27,276 nt of DNA. It comes from an uncultured Ruminococcus sp. (GTDB taxonomy: Bacteria; Bacillota; Clostridia; Oscillospirales; Ruminococcaceae). The notes under the pieces were generated by a model, which made no database searches, was not told where the DNA came from, and saw nothing but the letters and a program-made list of their open reading frames with translations. A program made the translations under genes and the position numbers. Position 1 is the stretch's first letter, and the number at the start of each line of letters is the position of its first letter. Where the stretch lies: positions 1 to 27,276 of the forward strand of contig UQKC01000034.1 of assembly GCA_900541495.1 (NCBI GenBank). Direction: 5' to 3'. Positions 7,842-15,005 of this stretch are shown in pieces.

Positions 7842-9560
7842 TTATATATAATAGGTGTAGCCATCATTGTCGCTGTATGTGTATTCGCAGACAAAATCAT
7901 AGAAGCCGTCAGGGTCAGCATCATAACCGTTGCCCGAAACGTTGAGCATTTCGTTTACGGTAAGACCCATAAGCGCGTCCGTATCACCGTTCAGCGCATT
8001 GTACTTGGCATCAAGCTTCTTTATCGCAGTGCAGTCCGCAAGCGGTGTAAGGTCGCTTATCTTGTTGCCGTATATCCATACCTCTTCAAGCTTTGTAAGA
8101 CCCGAAAGCGGTGAGATATCGGATATTCCGTTGTTTCCGCAGCCGATGACTGTGAGCTTTTTCAGCTTCTTCACAAAGGAGATATTCTTGACATTGCAGT
8201 CGTGGAAGGTCAGCTTTTTAAGGTTCGTCAGACCCGATACAGCGGAAAGGTCGGTTATCTTGGTATTGTTGCTGATTATTATTTCCGAAAGCTTCGTCAT
8301 ATATTTGAGGTTTGCGATGTCGCTGTTCGTGAGATCCCGGTTTGAAAGGTCAAGTGTGCCTGTCATTGAAGTGCTGTATGATTTTTTGCCGATCTTTACG
8401 GTTTTTGCACCCGAATTTGCGCCCGAAGAAGAGCCGTCCGAAGCGTTCCTTGCCTTGGCGGTCTTTATAATGGCACTGCAAAGCTTTGAACGGGTCTGTT
8501 TCAGCGTTGTGCGGTCGAAAAGAGCAAAGCCGACCGCTTCACCCTCGGTCTTAGTTATGCCGTTGTCCCACCAGCAGCAGGGAATACCGTAGGAATTTGC
8601 CTTTTTGAGGTAATACTGAGCCGCTTTCACACATTCGGCTTCGTTGTCCTTGTTGAGAAAGCCGAACTCGCCCATTATAACGGGGATTCCCTTTGAAATA
8701 TAAGCCTTGTTGATGTCGCTGAAAACTTCATCAATGCTGTCCTTGCCGTACTGCGTAAATTTTTTCAGCCTGATATCGGTGTCGAGCGATATACTGTATG
8801 GGCTGTATGCGTGGACTGATACGATGATCCTGTCATCATCGGGGATTTTCAGTGCATTCATCGAATCATAGACAGCCGATGCGCCGTAGGGAGCTATCAT
8901 AAGGAAGCGTGTGCTGTTTTTACCTCCGCAGGCTCTTATTGTCTTTACAAAGTCCGCATAAAGCTTGTTGAGGACCTTTCTTTCAGCGTCCGTTCCGCCC
9001 GTCCATTGATATTCCGAACCCTCGGTGTTAGGCTCGTTCATGGCATCAAAGATAAGATGCTCGTCATAATTCTTAAAGCGGACAGCTATCTGCTTCCAGA
9101 CATAGCAGAACTTCTTTGAAACGGCTTTGCAGCTCTTCTCGGAAAGGGTCAGCCAGCTCTTGTCATGGTGCGAGTCAAGGATAACATACATTCCGCTGTC
9201 ATAAGCATAGTCAACGACCTGCTGAACACGGTCGAGCCATTCGCTGTCTATCTTGCCGTTCGTATCGATGTGATTTCCCCATGTAACGGGTATCCTTACC
9301 GTGTCGAAGCCTGCTTTTTTGACCGTCGTGATGAGCTTTTTGCTCGCCTTGGGGTTTTCCCAGCTTGTTTCGGTGTCAAGCCCGTCACCGTCCATAGCGT
9401 CAAGCGTGTTTCCGAGATTCCAGCCGACCGTGATGTTCCGGACGAACTCGGAGGCCGTCATCGAGGATAATGATTTTTTCTCCGCAGAAGCCGCACACGG
9501 CATAAACGATAAGCAAATTGCCGCCGTCAGCAGAGCGGAGATGATCTTTTTCAGTTTCAT
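7842..9560 (-). CDS. Secreted GH5 endoglucanase-type glycoside hydrolase with C-terminal LRR domain
   Basis: ATG 9560 gives 572 residues; longer starts at 9590 and 9572 overlap the AAAGGA ribosome binding site. Residues 1-26 form a signal peptide ending ASA. Residues 30-370 are a GH5 (cellulase A) barrel: VGWNLGNTLD (45-54), VRIPVTW (88-94), LDSHHD (128-133), DAMNEPN with the acid/base E176, SVHAYSPY (248-255), VIMGEFGF with the nucleophile E298, and CCWWDNG (328-334). GH5 enzymes of this pattern cleave beta-1,4-glucans with retention of configuration. After a Ser/Gly linker (373-386), residues 388-572 form an LRR domain instead of a dockerin or carbohydrate-binding module. That domain is strikingly like the ectodomain of the kinase encoded just upstream. 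The gene lies in a Ser/Thr kinase operon, which is unusual for a cellulase. Confidence 0.95.
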   Translation of the reverse strand: MKLKKIISALLTAAICLSFMPCAASAEKKSLSSMTASEFVRNITVGWNLGNTLDAMDGDGLDTETSWENPKASKKLITTVKKAGFDTVRIPVTWGNHIDTNGKIDSEWLDRVQQVVDYAYDSGMYVILDSHHDKSWLTLSEKSCKAVSKKFCYVWKQIAVRFKNYDEHLIFDAMNEPNTEGSEYQWTGGTDAERKVLNKLYADFVKTIRACGGKNSTRFLMIAPYGASAVYDSMNALKIPDDDRIIVSVHAYSPYSISLDTDIRLKKFTQYGKDSIDEVFSDINKAYISKGIPVIMGEFGFLNKDNEAECVKAAQYYLKKANSYGIPCCWWDNGITKTEGEAVGFALFDRTTLKQTRSKLCSAIIKTAKARNASDGSSSGANSGAKTVKIGKKSYSTSMTGTLDLSNRDLTNSDIANLKYMTKLSEIIISNNTKITDLSAVSGLTNLKKLTFHDCNVKNISFVKKLKKLTVIGCGNNGISDISPLSGLTKLEEVWIYGNKISDLTPLADCTAIKKLDAKYNALNGDTDALMGLTVNEMLNVSGNGYDADPDGFYDFVCEYTYSDNDGYTYYI

Positions 9561-9583
9561 ATTTACCGCCATTCCTTTCAATA

Positions 9584-11908
9584 TTAACAATTGTATCTAA
9601 AACCGTCGCTGTCTGTATATACCTCGTAGCTAAGATATTCCAACAGCTCATCCGGATCATAATTATTGCCCGAAACATCGATATAATCAAGTATCGTAAG
9701 TCCTTTCAGAGCCTTTACATTTCCGTTGAGTGCATTATTTGCGGCATGAAGCTCTTTCAGACCTTTGCAGTTTGCAAGAGATGTAAGATCGGATAGCTGA
9801 TTATTATCGATATAAATTAGCTCCAATGTTTTGCATTTTTTTAATGCGTCAAGCGATTTGACTTTACAGCCTGAGAAATGCATCTGCGTAAGCTTTTTCA
9901 TTCCCGATAAAACAGAAATATCCGATATCGGACTGTTAGCAAAGCTTAGGTATGTTATTTCCGTGCTGTCTTTGAGCGGCGATATATCCTTTACATTATT
10001 GTTCTGCAGCCATACATCGGAGAGCTTTTTATGTCCCGATAGAGCCGATATATCGGTGATGCCGTTGCTCTCAGCACCGATGACAGTCAAGTTCTTCATA
10101 TTCGCTGTAAAGGAAATATCCTTGACATTGCAGTTGTGGAAAGTTATCTTCTCCAGATCTGTCAGTGCCGAAAGAGGGGAGAGGTCTGTGACCTTCGGGT
10201 TGTCGCTCATAATGATCTCCGAAAGCTTCGTGAGATATTTCATCTGCTTGATGTCGCTGTTCGTAAGGTCACAACCTCTGACATCAAGAGTACCCGTCAT
10301 TTTTTTTTTGTACTGCTTTTCTGCAATTGTAACGAAGTCCTCTTCCTGCTTTTTTGCAGTTGTGGTTGTCGTTGTCTTTTCGGTAATTGTTTCCGTCGGG
10401 GAAGTTCCCGTCGGCTCGTCAGATTTTTCCTCCGAAACGGGCGGCTCGGTGACTTCTGTGGCTGTAAAGCCACTTCCATTTACAGCGCCGTTGTCCGCGC
10501 TGCCGGGGTCATAGTAGTTCTTTTTGTCCGATCCTCTCATATCTTTCGGGGTCGGTGACGTATCTTCTTCGGCCTGTAAAGCACTTTCGCTTTCCATAGA
10601 TGTTGACACAGCATTCTTGCTGTTCATGCTCACACCGACTCCAACAGCCGACCCGACAACTATGATAAGTGCCGCGGCACAGGCTGTCATTGCCATAAGC
10701 TTTTTCTTTGACGGCTTCTTTTCGGGCGAAGCGTTTTCTTCCGCAGGAATGGCCGACTCGGGCGGAGGAGTCGGAACAGCAGGCGTGTGCGAAGTCTGCA
10801 CAGGCGGAGGAGTCACAGGAGGAACTGCGGCTCGCTGCTCGGAAGTCCTCATCGAAGCCGTTGCCGTGTAAGGCTTCGCCGTCACACCCGACGGGAGAAC
10901 TATCTTTTCCGGAGCTTCAAACTCAACGAGCGGTTCAGCCGTGATCCCCGATGAAGCCAGATCGGAGCGGAACTCAAAGATGTTGCTGTATCTGTCCTCG
11001 ATACGGAGCATCGTCGCCTTGCGGATGATCTCCCAAAGCGGCTGTTCGATCGAATATTTGTTTGAGCTGTATTCATCATCGCTCTCAAAGCGTGTCATAG
11101 GGTCATCGGGGATATCTTATGTCAGTGCAAAGTAAAGCGTTGCACCGAGCGAATAAATGTCCGTCCAAGGGCCTTGCCTGCCCTTTTTCTGATACTGTTC
11201 AAGCGGAGCAAAGCCCTGTTTTAGAATGACCGAAAGGCTCTGCGAAGCGTTCGCAACGACCTGACGTGCCGCACCGAAGTCGAGAAGCTTCACCTTTCCG
11301 TCATTGCATATCATAATGTTGTCGGGCGAAACATCACGGTGAAGAATGTTTGCACTGTGAGCCGTCATGAGCGTAGACGATACCTTTTCCGCAATATAAA
11401 CAGCCTGAGCACCTGTTATAATGCCGTTTCTCTCAACATGACCCTTTAGCGTCTGACCCTCGAGATACTCCATAGTGTAGTAAACGGTGTCATTTTCATA
11501 GAAGAAATCATAAACGCTGACAATGCTCGGATTGCCGTTGAAAGCCGCCACAAGACGAGCCTCGTCATAGAATTTCTCAGCACCGCTCTTAAAAATATCA
11601 GCCGCTTCTTCGGTCGAAACCGAAACTATCGTGCTTTCGGGATTTCGCAGGGCAATGCCGTAAGGGTAGTATTCCTTTACAGCGATCTTTTCATCATGCT
11701 TGATGTCATAAGCAAGATATGTAACGCCGAAACCGCCCTTGCCGATAACTCTGCCGACCGCATAGCGTCCCTGGAGAACGCTTCCGCTCGAAAGCACCGT
11801 AGGGTCGGAAATATGATCCTGCGGAGAGCAGCCGCAAACAGGGCAAGGCTCGGAAGTTATCTCCGAAAAGCAGTTTTCGCATAAGCTTTTGCCTGAAATG
11901 TTTATCAT
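9584..11908 (-). pseudogene. LRR receptor Ser/Thr kinase interrupted by an in-frame TAA
   Basis: ATG 11908 follows GAGAGG by nine bases. The frame has a zinc ribbon (C10, C13, C22, C25) and a Hanks-type kinase domain: GKGGFGVTYLAYD (57-68), AVKEYYP with K78, HRDVSPDN (190-197) with catalytic D192, LLDFGAAR with D210, and GFAPLEQY in place of the usual APE. TAA at 11119-11117 ends this 263-residue part after YFALT. The same frame continues as DIPDDPMTRFESDDEY and completes the kinase C-lobe. It then has a Pro-rich linker, a membrane span (about 11098-400 to -474), a Thr-rich outer linker and an LRR ectodomain from about 10330 to the stop at 9584. The intact paralogue at 12540-14393 has Gly at the stop position. 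Restart at ATG 11098 is conceivable, but no ribosome binding site is visible. It could be a recent pseudogene, a sequencing error or a split gene. The frame is otherwise undamaged, which argues for a young lesion. Confidence 0.9.
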
Positions 11909-11951
11909 AAACAAACACCTCTCTTGTTTTTCCGCATAATGCGGTGTTGTT

Positions 11952-12012
11952 TTGACTATATTGTAGCATATTTATGACAAAATTTGGTGTGCAAATCTGC
12001 ATTATTTTCAAT
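11952..12012 (-). promoter_or_regulatory. Promoter and shared regulatory element of the second kinase operon
   Basis: On the minus strand the dyad TGCAGATTTGCA (12001 to 11990) runs directly into CACCAA (11989-11984). An 18-base gap leads to TACAAT (11965-11960), a good -10 box. There is no TTGACA-like -35. The same parts in the same order and spacing occur upstream of the other kinase at 14471-14520. Transcription should start near 11952, about 44 bases before the ATG at 11908. Confidence 0.65.
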
Positions 12013-12038
12013 TGATGATTATTTGTTTAAAAAGAAAT

Positions 12039-12070
12039 GGCACAGACACGAAAAACATCGTATCTGTGCC
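12039..12070 (-). terminator. Intrinsic terminator of the kinase/HTH unit
   Basis: GGCACAGACACGA (12039-12051) pairs with TCGTATCTGTGCC (12058-12070) with one mismatch and a six-base loop. On the minus strand a T-rich tract (ATTTCTTTTT) follows. It lies 59 bases past the HTH gene stop. The intervening stretch holds a small ATTTGC/GCAAAT hairpin and a reiterated ATTACGCATTACGAATTACG sequence (about 12099-12121) that looks like intergenic repeat DNA. Confidence 0.75.
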
Positions 12071-12128
12071 AATAAAAATTTGCAAAGCAAATCAAAAAAA
12101 TTACGCATTACGAATTACGCATTTAACC

Positions 12129-12530
12129 CTATTCCTCTCCCCAAATAAACTCGCAGGCCTTTTCATAGGGGAGATGATGTTCAAGACAGTGAACTATCCT
12201 TGCGTCCTCACGGCGGCGAACATAAAGACAGTCGCGCTTTGCAAGGGTGAGCATCTTCTGTGCTGATGGATAATCAAGCCCGAGGAAAAGCGCAATGTGT
12301 ATTATCTGCTCACGGGTCGGAACACGAGTGCCGTTAAGTAACTGATAGCCGTAGTTTCTGTCAACGTTCAGTACCCGAATGAGAACGCTCAGCTTGATGT
12401 TACGCTCTTTAAGACGCTCAATGACATATTCGCTGAACTCGGGAGGGGGATTATCCTCAATGACTTTCATATCAAGGTGCTTTGTACGTTTTATCATTCG
12501 TTCAATATCGACCGTTTTAATAGTACCCAT
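12129..12530 (-). CDS. Small helix-turn-helix (XRE-like) protein
   Basis: The 133-residue frame has an HTH-like domain at about 36-100 (IKLSVLIRVLNVDRNYGYQL, then NGTRVPTREQIIHIALFLGL), followed by a C-terminal part containing AKRDCLYVRRREDARIVHCL and a helix like a tetrapeptide repeat. This pattern, with GYQ(L/I)LNGTR, recurs in small XRE-type proteins of Ruminococcus and Clostridium relatives, often beside Ser/Thr kinases as I recall. It starts ten bases after the kinase stop, so the two are co-transcribed. The start is odd: AAGGAG directly abuts ATG 12530 with no spacer. An in-frame ATG at 12497 has no ribosome binding site, and a non-canonical ATT nine bases past the AAGGAG is another possibility. 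It may regulate the shared kinase promoter element or be a kinase substrate; both ideas are inference. Confidence 0.8.
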   Translation of the reverse strand: MGTIKTVDIERMIKRTKHLDMKVIEDNPPPEFSEYVIERLKERNIKLSVLIRVLNVDRNYGYQLLNGTRVPTREQIIHIALFLGLDYPSAQKMLTLAKRDCLYVRRREDARIVHCLEHHLPYEKACEFIWGEE

Positions 12531-12539
12531 CTCCTTATA

Positions 12540-14393
12540 TCAATAGTAAACAGTAAAATGGCCGTCCATTCTGTCAACAATATTCTGTATCTCATCTTCG
12601 GTGAAACCGTTGCCCTCCATGCAGACAAAGCCGTTGAGTTCTATCCCCTCAAAAGTATCCGTGTGTCCCGAAAGCTGATTGTTGTCAATGTAAAATTCAA
12701 AGATCGTACAGTCTTTCAAAGGAGAGAGGTCGGTCAGATCGTTCCGTCCGAGATATACGAAGCGAAGTGCCTTGCATTCGGAGAGCGGCTCGATCGTCTT
12801 TAAATTGCACCCTGCAAGGCATACCATTATCAGGTTCGGCTTGTGCGCGAGCGCATCGATATTTTCTATCTGCGCTTCGTTGAAGCCAGCCTTTACAAGC
12901 TTGCCGCAGTTTTTGAGCGGCGAGATGTCCGTAACATAATTGTCGCCGAAAAAGACTTCTTCCAGCTCCGTCTTGTCAGCCAGCACAGAAATATCGGAAA
13001 TGCTGTTGTTTTCTGCTGATATTTTCCTGAGATGATGCATATTTTCCAAAAAGCTCAGGTCGGAAACATTATTGTTGTTGAAATTTATGCTTTCAAGGTT
13101 TTCCAATCCCGAAAGACATGAGAGATCGGTTATGTAATTATTTTCAAGATCAAGGTATTTGAGGTTTTTGAAGTGCCGAAGATTCGCTATCTGCGCATTG
13201 GTAAGCTCCTGATCGGTGATCTCAAGCCTTTCAAGATCGATAGGGTAAAATTCACTGCCGATCTTTACGGAAATGACTTCATCCTTCATTTTGAATACGA
13301 AAATCATCGCCAGAGCCGCTAAAATAACAGCGACCATGCTTATTATCAGCGCAAGACTGCTTTTCGAGCGGCGAAGCCGAACCTTTCGTTTGATTTCTTT
13401 CGGCATTTCATTGGCGCTGAGCGTTACGGGTGCTTCGTCTGTGCCGCAGAGATCAACACAGCGGAGCATTTCCTCAGCCGAGTCGTAACGGTTCTCCTTT
13501 TTCACGTCCGAAGCCTTTTTTATTATTTCACCGAGTGTGGGAGGAAGCTTTTTGATCCCTGCCGCAAACGGCGTATCATCGTCCATTCGGAGTATCGCAT
13601 TTTCGGGTATCTCACCCGTAAGCCCGAAATAGACCGAAGTTCCGAGCGAATAAAGGTCTGTCCGAGCGTCCTGACTTCCTTTGCGCCAGTATTGCTCCGC
13701 AGGTGCAAAGCCCTCCTTGATGATAACGGACATATTGCCCGTTGAGTCGGTCTTAAAGCTTCGTGCCGAGCCGAAGTCGATGAGCCTTATCCTGCCGTCC
13801 CTGCAAATGATGATGTTGTCGGGCGAGATATCACGGTGAAGAACGCCGCTTGCGTGTATCTCGGACAGCGCGGAAAGAAGCCTTTTCAATATATATACAG
13901 CCTGCCCCGAGGTGAGCCTGCCGTGTTTTTTCACATATTCATTGAGCGAAATGCCGCTGAAAAATTCCATTGCATAGTAAGCCGTGCCGTTTTCACGGAA
14001 AACATCGTAGACCTCGGGGATATCGTTCACGCCGTTGAAGCGTTTTATTATCTCGGCTTCGCTGAAAAAGCGTTCAAGTCCGTGTGAATAATCATCGTTC
14101 TGCAGTGAGGTCATCGGCTCAACGGTCACGTTGTCACCCGTTCTTACAGCTGTTCCATCGGGATAGTATTCCTTGACGGCGACCGCGCGCTCTGCCTTGG
14201 TGTCATAAGCAAGGTAGGTGATGCCGAAGCCGCCCCTGCCGAGAAGCTTTCCCACAACATACCTGTTCATGAGAACAGTCCCCACAGAAAGGATATCGTG
14301 GGAATTGTAAGTCTGTTCTCTCGTGTATCCGCAGTGGGGACACTTGTTTCCTTTCATTGCCGAAAAACAGTTCCCGCAGATATTTTGCGGCAT
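12540..14393 (-). CDS. Receptor Ser/Thr kinase with LRR ectodomain
   Basis: ATG 14393 sits five bases after AAAGGGTGGTG; the longer open frame runs back through the promoter and is not coding. The product has 617 residues. It has a zinc ribbon (C6, C9, C18, C21); a Hanks-type kinase domain (about 45-315) with LGRGGFGITYLAYD, K74 in AVKEYYPDG, HRDISPDN with catalytic D188, LIDFGSAR with D206, GFAPAEQYW and DLYSLGTSVYFGLTGEIPE; a basic juxtamembrane segment; a membrane span (346-367); and an extracytoplasmic LRR domain (about 376-617) of some ten repeats of the LxxLxxLxxNxIxDxSxL type. PknB-type kinases usually carry PASTA repeats outside; the LRR replaces them here. All catalytic residues are present. 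The HTH gene follows in the same unit, and the neighbouring operon supplies PP2C phosphatases and FHA readers. Confidence 0.95.
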   Translation of the reverse strand: MPQNICGNCFSAMKGNKCPHCGYTREQTYNSHDILSVGTVLMNRYVVGKLLGRGGFGITYLAYDTKAERAVAVKEYYPDGTAVRTGDNVTVEPMTSLQNDDYSHGLERFFSEAEIIKRFNGVNDIPEVYDVFRENGTAYYAMEFFSGISLNEYVKKHGRLTSGQAVYILKRLLSALSEIHASGVLHRDISPDNIIICRDGRIRLIDFGSARSFKTDSTGNMSVIIKEGFAPAEQYWRKGSQDARTDLYSLGTSVYFGLTGEIPENAILRMDDDTPFAAGIKKLPPTLGEIIKKASDVKKENRYDSAEEMLRCVDLCGTDEAPVTLSANEMPKEIKRKVRLRRSKSSLALIISMVAVILAALAMIFVFKMKDEVISVKIGSEFYPIDLERLEITDQELTNAQIANLRHFKNLKYLDLENNYITDLSCLSGLENLESINFNNNNVSDLSFLENMHHLRKISAENNSISDISVLADKTELEEVFFGDNYVTDISPLKNCGKLVKAGFNEAQIENIDALAHKPNLIMVCLAGCNLKTIEPLSECKALRFVYLGRNDLTDLSPLKDCTIFEFYIDNNQLSGHTDTFEGIELNGFVCMEGNGFTEDEIQNIVDRMDGHFTVYY

Positions 14394-14462
14394 ATCGTCA
14401 CCACCCTTTATGTTTTCTATTATAGCATATCTATATTTTGATAACAATATGTTTTCTGCTTT

Positions 14463-14520
14463 TTTATAATATTGTAACATATTACAGCGTGAAATTGGTG
14501 TGCAGATCTGCATTATTTTG
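14463..14520 (-). promoter_or_regulatory. Promoter and shared regulatory element of the first kinase operon
   Basis: On the minus strand a perfect 12-bp palindrome TGCAGATCTGCA (14512-14501) is followed by CACCAA (14500-14495), an 18-base gap and TACAAT (14476-14471). The match with 11960-12010 extends to the flanking AAAATAA on the upstream side and to AT after the -10 box. Transcription should start near 14463, leaving about 70 bases of leader. Confidence 0.65.
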
Positions 14521-14563
14521 AAGAAATTTGTACTGTATTGTCGAAAAATAAGATCATAACCCC

Positions 14564-14623
14564 TTGACAAATGAGGTCTATTATGATAGACTAAGTTCAG
14601 AGAATAAGTCTATAGCTATCGAC
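14564..14623 (+). promoter_or_regulatory. Promoter with two BlaI-type operator dyads
   Basis: TTGACA at 14564-14569 and TAGACT at 14587-14592 (17-base gap) form a sigma-A promoter. A perfect dyad GTCTAT-N4-ATAGAC (14576-14591) overlaps the -10 box. A second, near-perfect dyad GTCTAT-N4-ATCGAC (14608-14623) starts 32 bases later, about three helical turns, just past the expected start of transcription. Placement over and after a promoter, directly before a blaI-like gene, fits autorepression. The half-site differs from the TACA/TGTA site of staphylococcal BlaI/MecI. Confidence 0.6.
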
Positions 14624-14646
14624 CAAAACCTGAAAGGGGTGTTTTT

Positions 14647-15000
14647 ATGAAAATTTCGGACAGCGAATTAAAGCTTATGGAACTGATATGGAAAAGCGAA
14701 TCGATACGCTCGGGCGAGCTTGTGACAATGGCTTTCAATGACCTCGGCTGGAAAAAATCCACCGTTTATACCGTCATAAAGAAGCTTTCGGGCAAAGGCT
14801 TCATAAAGAGCGAAAATGCCGTGATAACATCGCTCTGCTCCCGTGACGAGGTTCTGACCGAGCGTTCGGAAAGCCTTATCTCAAAGGCTTACGGCGGCTC
14901 TCTGCCGATGTTCCTGACGGCTTTTTTGCAGAAAGAAAGGATAACCAAAGCCGAAGCTGAGGAGCTGAAAAAGCTCATTGACGATCATACGGAAAGGTGA
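14647..15000 (+). CDS. BlaI/MecI-family transcriptional repressor (operon 1)
   Basis: This 117-residue protein starts at ATG 14647 behind GAAAGGGG. It has the BlaI/MecI/CopY winged-helix pattern: ISDSELKLMELIWK (helix 1), GELVTMAFNDLGWKKSTVYTV (recognition helix), then IKKLSGKGFIKSEN (wing), and a C-terminal helical dimerisation segment including YGGSLPMFLTAFL. Family members bind operator dyads as dimers and are cleaved or inactivated after the partner BlaR1 protease is triggered. The gene ends just before the BlaR1-type gene (ATG six bases after the TGA), so the two form a regulator/sensor pair. It should repress its own operon through the dyads at 14576-14623. Confidence 0.92.
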   Translation: MKISDSELKLMELIWKSESIRSGELVTMAFNDLGWKKSTVYTVIKKLSGKGFIKSENAVITSLCSRDEVLTERSESLISKAYGGSLPMFLTAFLQKERITKAEAEELKKLIDDHTER

Positions 15001-15005
15001 TAGAT

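Noticed and set aside
3427..11119. Stop-codon recoding, suggested by an in-frame TAG (transposase) and an in-frame TAA (kinase)
   Set aside because: TAA, TAG and TGA all end intact genes here, and the two cases use different codons. Separate mutations are the simpler explanation.
12099..12121. CRISPR-like short repeats ATTACGCATTACGAATTACG
   Set aside because: The units are only about eight to nine bases, with no spacers and no cas genes. This is simple intergenic repeat DNA.
12130..14520. Longer N-terminus of the first kinase (60 extra codons back to 14570)
   Set aside because: The extension covers the promoter element and the -10 box, and ATG 14393 has a strong ribosome binding site directly before the zinc ribbon.
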